Assembly: GCA_021823165.1 (NCBI GenBank)
Contig: JAKAOS010000004.1
Coordinates: 1-43,139 of the forward strand
From: Actinomycetes bacterium
GTDB taxonomy: Bacteria > Actinomycetota > Acidimicrobiia > Acidimicrobiales > JAKAOS01
Length of the DNA stretch: 43,139 nucleotides
Direction of reading: 5' to 3'
The notes under the pieces were generated by a model. That model made no database searches. It was not told the origin of the DNA and worked only from the letters and a program-made list of their open reading frames with translations. How positions within the stretch are numbered: the first letter of the stretch is position 1; every line of letters begins with the position of its first letter. Made by a program: the position numbers and the translations under genes. Positions 17,345 to 26,116 of the stretch are shown piece after piece.

Positions 17345-20140
17345 TCATGCCGTGAGCCTGCCGGCGAGCGGAACCTGTGGGAGCAGCACCAGGCTGTCCC
17401 TGGTGGAATCCAGGTGCTCTTCCGCCCAGCGCTTGACCGTCTCTTCTTGGGAGAAGAGGATGACCTGGCGTTCCGCCGAGATTCGATGGAGCAGCGAGAG
17501 AATCCCTTTTGAGCGCTCCTCGTCGGCATGCACGGTCACGTCGTCGAGAATGACGGGGCAGGTGTCCCGACCCTTGCTCAGATACTCCACCAAAGCCAGC
17601 CGTAGCAGGAGATAGATCTGCTCCGCGGTGCCATAGGAGAGCTGCTCTGCCAGGCGATCGGAGCCATCTTCGAAAAGCACCGTTGCCTGGAGGGTGGCTG
17701 GGTCGACTATCACCTTCTGGTAGCGCCCCTTGGTCAAAGAGCCGATCCGCTCCGATGCCGACTCGGACAGCTCGGGTGCCAGCTGGCGGTTGAGGTCGGC
17801 CTCGGCCTGGCCCAGGAGGTCCCTGGTCGTATCGAGAGCCTCTTTCAGCGCCTCGATGCCCTTCAGTGACTCGGTTGCCGACGCCAGTCTTTCCTCTGCC
17901 TCGGCGACATCGGACAGATGGGCCATGTGTCCCTCCAAAGCCCCCTGAGCATGATCCCTCTCCACCCTCAGATCGGCGACGCGTGCATCCAGGTTTGCCA
18001 GTCGAGCCTCCATTTCCATAAGGCCCCCGGCTTCCCCCTCCCAACTCGGATCGTTGCCGATGTCAGAAGTGGCTTGTTTGGCATCGGCCGCGTCTGTCTC
18101 CAGGCGGTCGGCGATGTCGGCAAGCCCTTCCACGGTGGTATTGCGGACGAGCGTCTCGAGCCGTGCCCGGGCATCATCTCTCTGCCCCAGGGCTTTGGCT
18201 CTTTGTTGGTAGTCGCTGCGGAGTTGCTCCAGGGAGTCTGCGGCGTCGTTGGCGAGAGCGACTAGATCCCCCCCATCGGCCTGGATGCCTGCGAGGTCCA
18301 ACACTGCCCTGGCCGCCTCCTCCACGCGAATCTGTTGCCGGCGGGTCGCCTCTTCGACCTTGCGGCGGTTCTCAAGCGCCCTGCGCAGGGGTTCGGCCTT
18401 GGCGGCCTCCATTGCGGTGGCCGCGTTGGCCTCACAGGATCTGAGGTAGCAAGAGAGGGCGTCCTCCACCGGGATCTCCTCGTTGGGTAGGGCTCCCCTT
18501 TTTGCCAGTGCTTCGCGCAACCCGGCTCGGGCGTGTGCAGCCCGATCCTCCAGCCTTTGTCGCTCGGCTTTCCAGTTGTCGTAATGCCTTTTGTGAGACT
18601 CCTGGTTGGTTGCCGCATCGGCCAGTCCCAAAAGGGCTTCGGCGCTGGCTTGGAGGCCGAGATCTGCACACCGCCTTGCGGCCTCCTCTCCCAGCCGCCA
18701 TCGCTGGATGGCCGCCTCCAGGCGTGTCTCGGCCCTGGCAGCCGCATCCGATGCGCCAGAGGTGCCAGCCCGCAAAGCGGTCCATCCGGCGGTTGTCCAC
18801 GAAGCGGCGGCCAGGACTGCCGCAATGATGCCCACGGTTGTCCTGGTCGCATCGAACATGACTGCTGCGAGGATGGATAGGCCCAGGGCGACAAGCACCG
18901 CTACTGCTGCAGTGGCCAAGCGGCGGCGGGAGGTGGCCAGGTGATTCCGGGCCTTGTCCACCTCGGCCTCCAGCTGGGTCACCTTGGAGGGATCTGCCTC
19001 AGCTAATAGGGTTGCGAGGTTCCGGAGTTCGGCGGGACTGACCGAGATTGGGGGATCGGGCCGAGGGGGTTCCTGTTGGGTCCACGTTTCCAGCCGCATG
19101 CGGGTCTCGCTCAGCTCCGAGGCAGCCGCCGTGACATCGACATCTGGCTCGGTGTCGCCGTCTGGGTGGGCTGCTAAGGCGGCAAGTTCCGCCTCGATCT
19201 CCTCGGCTGATTGGCCATCCAGGATCTCGGGTGCAGATGTGCTCTGGTTCCTCCAGGACCCGAGGACCTGTTCCACCCCTTGCAGCCGGCGAGAGAGTTC
19301 TGCGCCATCGTCGTCGGGAAGGGCCTCGATGGTGGCGGAAAGGATTCTTGCTTCCTCCGCCCGCTCCCTTGCCAACCTGGCCCGTTCCGCCATGACGGCT
19401 GCGCGCAGCACCGCCAGGTTGGCTTCCTCGGCCTCGCACCGGACCCGGGCCTCCCGGGCGGCTTGGAGCTGGGCGAGGTAAGTCTCGTTGTCGGCCTCTG
19501 CCGCAACGAGGTGGTCCCGGGCGGCCTTCTCTGCAGCCTTTGCCCTCGCCAAGGGCTTGTCGCTTCCGGCCCGGTCCGAGCCCACCGCCCGGTCCTTAAA
19601 CTCCTTTATGAGCGAAATCGCCCCCGCAGCAGCCGGCCCCTTTTCTCCGGAACTGCGCTGCAGCAACTCCCGCAGACCTGAGCCGGGGTCTTTCACCGCA
19701 AGGATCTCGCCCTGGCGAACACAGGCAGTGGCAACAAAGGAGGTCCTGGTCATGCCCAACCACCTCGATGCGTCGGGCGCTCCGTCGTTTATGATCTCGT
19801 CGGTCAAATCCCTCGCCAGGTCCAGATCAAGCGCCTTGCAGCCGGCCTTGTCGGAAAAGTCCTGCCTCAGCTGGATGTTCCGGCCGTCGTCGAGCAGGAT
19901 CTCGGCGGTGGTTGCCCAATCTCCTGGGAGCCACGGCCGGTGGGAGCGTTCGAACTCTTTTTGAGCCAAAGTCCGTCCCGCCCCTCTCCGCTGCCCGCAG
20001 ATTGCCGCAAGGATCGCGGCGTGCCAGGAGGACTTGGCCGACTCGTTGCCGCCAGCAAAGATCGTCATGCCGTCGGAGAAATGAATGACCTGGTTCTGCA
20101 GTGGGCCAAATCCGATTGCCTTGACAGAACGAATCCGCAT
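17345..20140 (-). CDS. YhaN-like (SbcC/Rad50-type) AAA ATPase with internal TM pair
   Basis: A 931-residue SMC-like ATPase partnered with the nuclease gene immediately upstream. The N-terminus has the ATP-binding half: the P-loop reads AGGNESAKSSWHAAI, with Ala in place of the usual Gly before Lys (verified as GCC). Long coiled-coil regions flank a central hydrophobic pair at about residues 400-450 (VAVLVALGLSILAAVMF and TTVGIIAAVLAAASW), as in Bacillus YhaN, suggesting membrane attachment. The C-terminus has the ABC signature LSYGTAEQIYLLLRLAL and Walker B CPVILDDV. Its ATG overlaps the nuclease stop (TGATG at 20138-20142). The likely role is DNA end processing; this is inferred from family. 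Confidence 0.88.
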   Translation of the reverse strand: MRIRSVKAIGFGPLQNQVIHFSDGMTIFAGGNESAKSSWHAAILAAICGQRRGAGRTLAQKEFERSHRPWLPGDWATTAEILLDDGRNIQLRQDFSDKAGCKALDLDLARDLTDEIINDGAPDASRWLGMTRTSFVATACVRQGEILAVKDPGSGLRELLQRSSGEKGPAAAGAISLIKEFKDRAVGSDRAGSDKPLARAKAAEKAARDHLVAAEADNETYLAQLQAAREARVRCEAEEANLAVLRAAVMAERARLARERAEEARILSATIEALPDDDGAELSRRLQGVEQVLGSWRNQSTSAPEILDGQSAEEIEAELAALAAHPDGDTEPDVDVTAAASELSETRMRLETWTQQEPPRPDPPISVSPAELRNLATLLAEADPSKVTQLEAEVDKARNHLATSRRRLATAAVAVLVALGLSILAAVMFDATRTTVGIIAAVLAAASWTTAGWTALRAGTSGASDAAARAETRLEAAIQRWRLGEEAARRCADLGLQASAEALLGLADAATNQESHKRHYDNWKAERQRLEDRAAHARAGLREALAKRGALPNEEIPVEDALSCYLRSCEANAATAMEAAKAEPLRRALENRRKVEEATRRQQIRVEEAARAVLDLAGIQADGGDLVALANDAADSLEQLRSDYQQRAKALGQRDDARARLETLVRNTTVEGLADIADRLETDAADAKQATSDIGNDPSWEGEAGGLMEMEARLANLDARVADLRVERDHAQGALEGHMAHLSDVAEAEERLASATESLKGIEALKEALDTTRDLLGQAEADLNRQLAPELSESASERIGSLTKGRYQKVIVDPATLQATVLFEDGSDRLAEQLSYGTAEQIYLLLRLALVEYLSKGRDTCPVILDDVTVHADEERSKGILSLLHRISAERQVILFSQEETVKRWAEEHLDSTRDSLVLLPQVPLAGRLTA

Positions 20141-21249
20141 CAGGGGACCTCCAGGTCTCTATGCCCATCCAGGGCTCGCAAGCCGATGGTCAAGACCCTG
20201 CGCCGCTGGAGTTCATCCAGGTCGCCTCGGGCAAGTACCGCCCTCACGAAACTCCCCCGCACGCTCCTGTCGTCCTTGGCACTCTCCAGGTCGTAGCCGG
20301 GCCTGACGTTGTCGACCCTCAGGACAACTGCGAGGATCCCTTTCATATGGGAGCCCAGGGCCCGTATCTCGCTCGGCGCGAAATCCACCTCCGCTGCCAG
20401 TTCCCCCGAGACGTCGAGCCGCACGAGTCCTTCCAGGCCCCCGAGTGCCTCTTCGGCCCTTGAAAGGATCTCCCGAAAGTCCGATGCTCCGGTCAGGTCG
20501 ACCTTGGCGTCGATGAAGGGAAGACCACCCACCTCCAAATGGCGCCGCTCTACCGATCCGTCGTCTGCCACATCGATGAGCACCGCTCCCCGCTGGCCGT
20601 CCTCACCGAAGCTCAGGGAGGATGGATTGCCCGGGTATGTATAGAACTCGGCGTAGCGGGGACGATGGAAGTGACCCACAAGGGCATGGTCCAGGCCGCA
20701 GCGAACCACGTCCGCCGAGCGGAACGGAGCGTGGGCTTCCTTGCCGTTCTCTTGGAAGGAGAAATCCCCCTGTTCCGAACCGTGGAAGAGGGCAAGATTC
20801 CGCCCGGCACGAGCGCCTTCGAAGCCCGAGAGAAAGCCTTGGGTGCCGGCCGGCTTTTGGTGGGCCGCACCCCAGAGTGTCAGTCCCTCCTCCAGGGTTA
20901 CGGCCTCGAGGCGGGCTTCGGAGAACACGCTGACGTTGGGGCTGAAGCCGGCCCGGTTGTAGAGGCTGGCGGGACCGAGCCAGTCGTGGTTCCCCGGTGC
21001 CAAAAACACCTTTATGGGAGCGATGCGGCTAAAACATCGTTGCACGAATGCGACGGTGTCGGGGGTCAAGAACTTGTCTTCGTAGAGGTCGCCTCCGCAG
21101 GTGAGGGCATCCACCCCGTGTTCGACGGCGGCATCACAGATCCGCTCCAAGGTCTTTTTGAGCCCCTGGCGGAGGGTGCTGCCCACTTGGGGGCCCAAGG
21201 AGCGGAAAGGGGCGTCCATATGCAGGTCGGCAAAGTGCAGGATCCTCAC
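20140..21249 (-). CDS. YhaO/SbcD-like metallophosphoesterase (DNA exonuclease family)
   Basis: A 369-residue calcineurin-like phosphoesterase. The metal-binding motifs are in order: ILHFADLHMD, GGDLYEDK, LAPGNHDW, ALFHGSEQGDFSF and VGHFHRPRY, the layout of Mre11/SbcD/YhaO nucleases. The C-terminal ~100 residues form the capping/ATPase-contact region. It is translationally coupled to the YhaN-like ATPase downstream, so the two should form a Rad50/Mre11-like complex. The start is ATG at 21249. Confidence 0.92.
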   Translation of the reverse strand: MRILHFADLHMDAPFRSLGPQVGSTLRQGLKKTLERICDAAVEHGVDALTCGGDLYEDKFLTPDTVAFVQRCFSRIAPIKVFLAPGNHDWLGPASLYNRAGFSPNVSVFSEARLEAVTLEEGLTLWGAAHQKPAGTQGFLSGFEGARAGRNLALFHGSEQGDFSFQENGKEAHAPFRSADVVRCGLDHALVGHFHRPRYAEFYTYPGNPSSLSFGEDGQRGAVLIDVADDGSVERRHLEVGGLPFIDAKVDLTGASDFREILSRAEEALGGLEGLVRLDVSGELAAEVDFAPSEIRALGSHMKGILAVVLRVDNVRPGYDLESAKDDRSVRGSFVRAVLARGDLDELQRRRVLTIGLRALDGHRDLEVP

Positions 21250-21343
21250 CCGATCCCTCCCATCCGCTGGACATTGGGCACTAGGGGCAAATGTTGCATA
21301 GTGCTATCTTTCCAGGCGCCTGTGACGCGGTCGGTGCCGCGCC

Positions 21344-22348
21344 CTAGATCCAGTCGAGCACCTTGAAGAGCATGAAGAGGGCAGCCGAGGTGATCGCCAT
21401 GATGGAGATTGCCGCCTCCAGGCCCACCTGCTTGGCGAAGCCTGGATAGGGAACGTTCATGCCGAAGAAGCCGGTGACGAAGGTGGGCACGGCGATGATG
21501 GCGGCCCACCCTGTCACTTTCTTGCTGATGGTGTTGAGGCGGTTCCCCTGGATGGTGATGTTGGTTTCCAACACCGTGGTCACCAGATCCCGCAGGCTCT
21601 CGGTCCATTCGGTTGCCCGCAGCACGTGGTCGTAGATGTCTTGGTAGTAGGGGGCCATGTCGGCATCCACCAGGCCCAAGTCTCGCCTCATCAGGGTATT
21701 GATAACTTCTCGCATCGGCAGGACCAGCCGCCTCAGGGTGACGAGGGACTTGCGGAGTGCAAAGCTGCGTTTTTGCACCTCCATGGTGGTATTGGCCGGC
21801 TGGAAGAGCAGATCCTCGAGGGATTCGATGGCCTCGTCCAGGTCCTCGACCGCCTCGAAGTGCCCATCGACGAGGTCGTCCAGGAGTGCATAAAGGAAGT
21901 AGGAGACCTTGGTCCGCTCTGCAGGTGCTGCGGAATCCCAGCGGGCCACTACCTGGCTGATGTCGAACCAGTCGTTTTTGCGCACCGTGACCAGGGCATT
22001 GGGGAGGAGAAAGGCCGAAACCTCACTCGAGTCCAGTTCGTCTGCCCCTGTAAAGCGGACCGCGTAGGCATTGAGGAACGCATGGGTGGGATAGGTATCG
22101 AGCTTCGGCCGCTCCCGGCGCTCCCCTGCGTCCTCCACTGCCAGTTCATGCATGCCGAGTTCCTCGCCGAGGGCTTCGAGGGATCCCTGGTCTGGATTGC
22201 GTAGGTCGACCCAGACGACGACGTCGGGCTCCGTCAGGTAGTCGGAGACCGCTGCCAGTGCAAAGCCCTCCTCTACCAGATCCCCGCTGCGGTAGAGGCG
22301 GGTGCGTATCCCGGTGTTGCCTGTTGAGGCCTCAGCCAACTCGGCCAT
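21344..22348 (-). CDS. corA: CorA-family magnesium/divalent-cation channel
   Basis: A 334-residue CorA-type protein with a large N-terminal cytoplasmic domain and two C-terminal TM helices. The signature GMN motif occurs in VPTFVTGFFGMNVPYPG after the first helix, and the second helix is near the C-terminus (AAISIMAITSAALFMLFKVLDW). The long helix before the membrane (SLRDLVTTVLETNITIQGNRLNTISKKVTGWAAI) is the typical pore-lining stalk. It is monocistronic between the nuclease pair and tRNA-Lys. Confidence 0.95.
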   Translation of the reverse strand: MAELAEASTGNTGIRTRLYRSGDLVEEGFALAAVSDYLTEPDVVVWVDLRNPDQGSLEALGEELGMHELAVEDAGERRERPKLDTYPTHAFLNAYAVRFTGADELDSSEVSAFLLPNALVTVRKNDWFDISQVVARWDSAAPAERTKVSYFLYALLDDLVDGHFEAVEDLDEAIESLEDLLFQPANTTMEVQKRSFALRKSLVTLRRLVLPMREVINTLMRRDLGLVDADMAPYYQDIYDHVLRATEWTESLRDLVTTVLETNITIQGNRLNTISKKVTGWAAIIAVPTFVTGFFGMNVPYPGFAKQVGLEAAISIMAITSAALFMLFKVLDWI

Positions 22349-22516
22349 CGTTCCCCGGCCTCCTTGTAGCGGTCAGATCTTGTGGTCACCGCCAAACCCT
22401 TGTGGCGGCGGGCCATGCCGTGGCTCAAACTAGCCAGTGGGTGCCCGACGCCCCGAGGTCGGCGCACCGGGCCACCAGAGCTAGCCTGTGGCGACAGGCG
22501 CACGCAATGGCGTCGC

Positions 22517-22589
22517 GGGCCGCTAGCTCATCGGGTAGAGCAGGGGACTTTTAATCCCAAGGTGCGGGGTTCGAGACCCCGGCGGCCCA
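22517..22589 (+). tRNA. tRNA-Lys (anticodon UUU)
   Basis: A 73-nt cloverleaf: acceptor GGGCCGC pairs with GCGGCCC, the D-arm is GCTC...GAGC, the anticodon loop is CTTTTAA with anticodon TTT, and the T-arm is GCGGGGTTCGAGACCCCGG-like. The discriminator base is A; ACC follows, so CCA is not fully encoded. One mismatch (G-A) is seen at the top of the anticodon stem. The DNA on its 3' side is a degraded mobile region, consistent with a tRNA used as an integration point, although I see no repeated 3' end. Confidence 0.93.
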
Positions 22590-22754
22590 CCGCACGCACA
22601 AGGCTCGAACCCTTGCCAACGGAAATGTTGGTCGAGGTTCGGGCCTTGTGTGCGTCTGCGGCCCAGGTCAGGGCGTTGGCGTTGACCTGCGGATCGAGGA
22701 GCATCTCGAAAGGCCGGTTGTGCTCGACGCGCAGCTCGTTGTCCTCGTCACCGC

Positions 22755-23114
22755 CGGATCACGCCTCGCGTCGCAGCAGCGACCGGGGCGATGGCCGACC
22801 ATATTCGCACCCGGCCCCAGGCCGACGCCCACTACGCCGCCCTGCTGACTGACTTCCTCCGCGCGCAGGGACACGCAGACCGCGGCGACGTGGAGGCCCT
22901 GCTCCGGCCAGCGCTCACCGAGCAGCAGAAGGCAACCAAGATCACGAACCTCCTGACGAAGCTGCGCCGCCACGGCGTCATCGTCAACCGGGGTACGCGC
23001 AGGAAGCCACGATGGGAGCTTTCTTACGCAGGCGACGAAGGATCGCAGTCCGCGCCCCCTCGCAAGAAGGATGACGACGCCAGCAGTACCGCTAGAGGTC
23101 CGGGATCAGCGTGA
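22755..23114 (+). pseudogene. C-terminal remnant of a COG2865/AlbA_2-like ATP-binding protein
   Basis: The frame reads RITPRVAAATGAMADHIRTRPQADAHY... through LLTKLRRHGVIVNRGTRRKPRWELSY, which strongly resembles the C-terminal winged-helix end of large AlbA_2-domain/divergent-AAA proteins (normally 500-700 aa). Upstream of about 22755 the similarity disappears, so the N-terminal ~400 residues are missing. The track's ATG at 22791 falls inside the conserved segment and is probably not a genuine start. It lies 166 bp after tRNA-Lys. Confidence 0.6.
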
Positions 23115-23216
23115 ACATACGCACCCCCACCGCGCGCAACCTTCTAGCAGCGACGACGAACAGCGCCGATTGCAGAAAGAAAGACACTCGATGAATGGCC
23201 AAGGTGTACCTCCCCC

Positions 23217-23560
23217 TGTAGACCGGACACCTTGAACCAGTTCGGCTGGGAGAGGATGTAGGCATGCACAAAGGAGCGACGACTCGCCGGTACGCCGATG
23301 AGTTCAAGCGGGATGCGGTGGCGTTGTACAGGTCTTCGGGTTGACCAATAAAGGCGATTGCTCAGGAGTTGGGGATCTCTGATAGCTCGCTGGGGGCCTG
23401 GGTGCGGGAGTGGGAGAAGAGCGCTCCGTCTGCAGAGGTGGAGACCGCCACAGAAGAAGCCCGTCTCCGCAAGCGAATACGCGAGTTGGAAGAGGAGATC
23501 GAGATATCGAAGCGGTTTACGAAGTACTGGTGAAAGATTCTGGGAAGTGACAGCGACCAG
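23217..23560 (+). mobile_element. Truncated IS3-family element (left end plus broken orfA)
   Basis: TGTAGACCGGACACCTTGAACC at 23217 resembles an IS3-type terminus and lies just before orfA. No orfB-like frame or matching right end (the inverted form of that sequence) is found downstream, so most of the element has been lost. Confidence 0.6.
23264..23533 (+). pseudogene. IS3-type orfA transposase with a nonsense codon and a frameshift
   Basis: Translation from ATG 23264 gives MHKGATTRRYADEFKRDAVALYRSSG, then an in-frame TGA at 23342-23344, then PIKAIAQELGISDSSLGAWVREWEK and the leucine-zipper-like segment ARLRKRIRELEEEIEISKRFTKYW. The HTH and zipper identify IS3-family OrfA. The TGA probably arose from CGA. 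At 23531 a second stop appears; reading one base over gives LVKDSGK, matching the KYWVKDSG ending usual in the family, so a single base was probably lost from TGGGTG. Both lesions show the gene is dead. Confidence 0.75.
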
Positions 23561-23899
23561 TTCAGCAGAGGAGCACCTCAACTTCGGGGCCTTGACCAGG
23601 CGGGTGGCCAAGCTGGAAGCCGAGTTTGCCAGAGCACGCCTAACCGCCTGCTGACTGACCCCGAACCGCAGGCCGACCTCCATCAGACTCAACCCGCCGG
23701 CGTACAGCTCGACGGCTTCGGCGAGGTCGCACTCATCCAGACTGCGCCTACGCATCGGGATCGAACGGCGGACCAGATTCGCCGCCGCTGTGCGCCGGTG
23801 AACGCTGAACCGCTCGCCCAACTCCACCAGCGTCGCGCCCTCCCGGTAGAGAGCCACCAGCTCATCTACCTGTGCCGGGCTCAGAAAGGTTTGAGTCAT
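23560..23899 (-). pseudogene. Recombinase-type tandem HTH fragment
   Basis: From ATG 23899 the frame reads MTQTFLSPAQVDELVALYREGATLVELGERFSVHRRTAAANL, then a second similar unit SLDECDLAEAVELYAGGLSLMEVGLRFGVSQQAVRRAL. Two such helix-turn-helix units followed by a short basic end are typical of the C-terminus of serine site-specific recombinases in actinobacteria. No resolvase catalytic domain is found upstream, and the 3' part runs into the broken IS3 element. It is probably a remnant. A small independent DNA-binding protein is possible. Confidence 0.5.
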
Positions 23900-23935
23900 C
23901 CCAACTGCACGCACCATGCGACCCAGCGAGTCCAC

Positions 23936-24361
23936 TACGGACGGCTCCAGCGGCCTCCGGTCCTGTCGGTAGACCCCCGCGACCTGCGAGAAGCCACCTT
24001 CTCAAGGCCGGGCAAGGGTTCTCGAACTCTCTACGGAGGTCCACTTCAACGGCTCCAGGGCTTGTTGCCCCGTAAGCGGCGCAAAGGCCCAGTGCTCAAT
24101 CCCGCCGGTCCTGCCACCCTCGATGCCCAAAAGCGGACCCGGCATAGGTGGCGGTTTGTGGCGGGTGGTCTCCAGCTGCCCTTACGTCGAGCCCATGGCT
24201 CGGGGCATGGACCCAGTCGGGAGCCGGCCAATGCGATCTCGTCGTGGTTGTCGTGGCATGACCACGGCAGGGCAGCGCCAGCGATCGGACCTTATGGCAC
24301 AGATGGTACCCTTTATGCGAATTTCGTCACGAGTACGTCGTGTCCATACGGGAGAGCGGCG
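23936..24361. other. Gene-poor stretch between mobile remnants and the LRV gene
   Basis: About 425 bp without a convincing gene. Frames here are open by chance and unlike any family I know. The 3' part, with ATGGTACCCTTTATGCGAATTTCG, is slightly AT-richer and probably contains the promoter of the repeat-protein gene, but no clear -35/-10 pair can be defended. Confidence 0.4.
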
Positions 24362-25036
24362 ATGGAAAGACAACCGCCCCTCCGTGAGATCTGGGCGCCC
24401 TCTTTAGACCTGGTCCTCATGGCTGGCGACCCCAACCCCCGGGTGCGACTCGGGGTTGCTCTCTACTGCTTTTCTCCTCCCGAGTTGCTCGCGCAGCTGT
24501 CACAGGATCGTGAGTCGCTGGTGCGAGAGGCCGTGGCGGAGAATCCCTCCGCTCCTCCAGGGGTGCTGGTCGATCTGGCAAGATCCCATGACGGCCCATT
24601 GCGCTGGCGGGTGGCCTCCAACCCCAGCGCGCCCGGTGCGGCCCTGGCCCAGCTGGGAGGGGATTCGGACACGGCGGTGCGTTGGAAGGTTGCCACCAAC
24701 CCAGCAACCCCGCCTGCGGTGCTGGCTTTGCTTGGGAGGGACTCGGTGGAGTCGGTGAGGGCGGCGGTGGCGAAAAACGAGACCACCCCTCCCGAAGTGC
24801 TGGACACCCTGGCCGCGTCGGGAGAGACTCCGGTGCGACTGCGGGTTGCCCGCAACACCCAGGCTCTTGCCGAAACCCTCGGCCGCCTTTCCGGCGATTC
24901 CGAGGTGGCGGTCCGTTGCGCAGTCGCATCAAATCCCGCGACACCGTGGAGGGTGCTGCGGGAACTGGCCGCCGATCCGGCCCAGGAGGTGCGCCAGGCA
25001 GTCTCGGAGCGCCGGGAAGGTTCTACGAGCACATGA
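24362..25036 (+). CDS. Leucine-rich repeat variant (LRV)-like protein
   Basis: The track ORF extends upstream, but the ATG at 24362, with GGGAGAG upstream, is the sensible start (224 aa). Nearly the whole protein is built of about seven and a half ~26-residue units of the form VRxAVAxNPxTPPxVLxxLxxDxxxx, such as VREAVAENPSAPPGVLVDLA, VRWKVATNPATPPAVLALLG and VRAAVAKNETTPPEVLDTLA. This is the pattern of LRV repeats, which form right-handed helical protein-binding solenoids. There is no signal peptide or catalytic domain. The binding partner is unknown. It converges on the solute-binding protein gene with a gap of about 10 bp. Confidence 0.8.
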   Translation: MERQPPLREIWAPSLDLVLMAGDPNPRVRLGVALYCFSPPELLAQLSQDRESLVREAVAENPSAPPGVLVDLARSHDGPLRWRVASNPSAPGAALAQLGGDSDTAVRWKVATNPATPPAVLALLGRDSVESVRAAVAKNETTPPEVLDTLAASGETPVRLRVARNTQALAETLGRLSGDSEVAVRCAVASNPATPWRVLRELAADPAQEVRQAVSERREGSTST

Positions 25037-25045
25037 CGGCTTTTG

Positions 25046-26053
25046 TCAGGGCCTCTGGCTGTCGGCTCGGGCCAAAGCCGAGCGGATCTCCTTTGGGATG
25101 GAGGCGGTATTGCCGAATGCGGCAGGCTTGAGGAGCTCATAGCCGGCATTTTGCATGGCATGGCGGGCCGTGGGGGAGAGGAGATAGGAGACGAAGGCCG
25201 AAGCGGCGCCTGTCGGCTTGTGCCCGAGGATCGTCACGTCTACCACGAGCGGCACTCCGTGGACCGTCTTTGCCCCCGGGAGAGCCAGGGAGGCATGCGC
25301 GTAGAGCGCCTTGAGGGAAGGGTTCCCGAAGTTCATTCCGCCAGGGAGTGGCACATAGGGAAGGCCGAGTTGGATGGCCTGGCTGGCAAAGGCGCTGGCG
25401 GCGTCGAGTTGCCCCGCTTGGAGGCGTGCATCCAAAGCCGTCTCGCTGAATATTTGAGGCGAGTTGGCAACCCCGCCCAGGATCTTGGATGGGGTGTCCT
25501 TGGGCAGATGGAGCTGAGAGGTGGCGAGGCTGACCATCTCGGCAAAGGCCTGGCCCTGGGGGTCGGTGGCTGGATTGGTGCGCCCGAGTCGAAAGCCTGG
25601 GGCGGCCATGGTGGAGAACAGCTCCGATAGCGGGGCTTGTCCCCGGGCGACCCTTTGCAGCACGGGTGCGAACTTGCTGTGGGGGTTGTAGGCGACCACT
25701 ACCGGACTCGATGCCAGCTGTATGTACCAGGTCGTAAAGCGGGGCTCCAGGGACTTGATCGGTGCGGCACCGATGCTTTCGAAGACGTTTGGGGTCAGTT
25801 CCTTTGCGGCGATCTCCTTGGAGAGGCCTATGGAGCCTCCGCCCCTGCCCTGGTAGGGAAAGCCGGTCCTTTTGGAAAACGCCGGGCCAATGGTCTTTTC
25901 GTTCAGCAGCTGCAGCGAACCCGCGTATGCGACATCTGCTCCGGGATGCGATGGGAGCGCCGTGCTACTTCCCCCGCAAGCTGCCAACAAAGCGGCCATC
26001 ACCACAGCCGTCCCCCACGCGCTGGGACCCCTCCCCGCCCGGGTTCGCCTCAT
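25046..26053 (-). CDS. Molybdate/tungstate-type (WtpA/ModA-like) solute-binding lipoprotein
   Basis: A 335-residue exported lipoprotein with lipobox MAALLAACG at about residue 25. The mature part fits WtpA/ModA-like binding proteins: VAYAGSLQLLNEKTIGPAFSKRTGFPYQGRGGGS, NVFESIGAAPI, LASSPVVVAYNPHSKFA, LGRTNPATDPQGQAFAEMV and FVSYLLSPTARHAMQNAGYELL. In these families the pocket coordinates an oxyanion such as molybdate or tungstate. No permease or ATPase gene is adjacent, so it either serves a transporter encoded elsewhere or is an orphan. The oxyanion specificity is inference. Confidence 0.75.
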   Translation of the reverse strand: MRRTRAGRGPSAWGTAVVMAALLAACGGSSTALPSHPGADVAYAGSLQLLNEKTIGPAFSKRTGFPYQGRGGGSIGLSKEIAAKELTPNVFESIGAAPIKSLEPRFTTWYIQLASSPVVVAYNPHSKFAPVLQRVARGQAPLSELFSTMAAPGFRLGRTNPATDPQGQAFAEMVSLATSQLHLPKDTPSKILGGVANSPQIFSETALDARLQAGQLDAASAFASQAIQLGLPYVPLPGGMNFGNPSLKALYAHASLALPGAKTVHGVPLVVDVTILGHKPTGAASAFVSYLLSPTARHAMQNAGYELLKPAAFGNTASIPKEIRSALARADSQRP

Positions 26054-26116
26054 GCGACAAGCCTACACCCAACGCAAGCGCCACATGCTTATTGCAAGTG
26101 GCTCTATCAACCGAGC

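Noticed and set aside
22517-24360. Attachment-site repeat of the tRNA-Lys 3' end
   Set aside because: I found no second copy of the tRNA 3' sequence in the window, so no element boundaries can be claimed.
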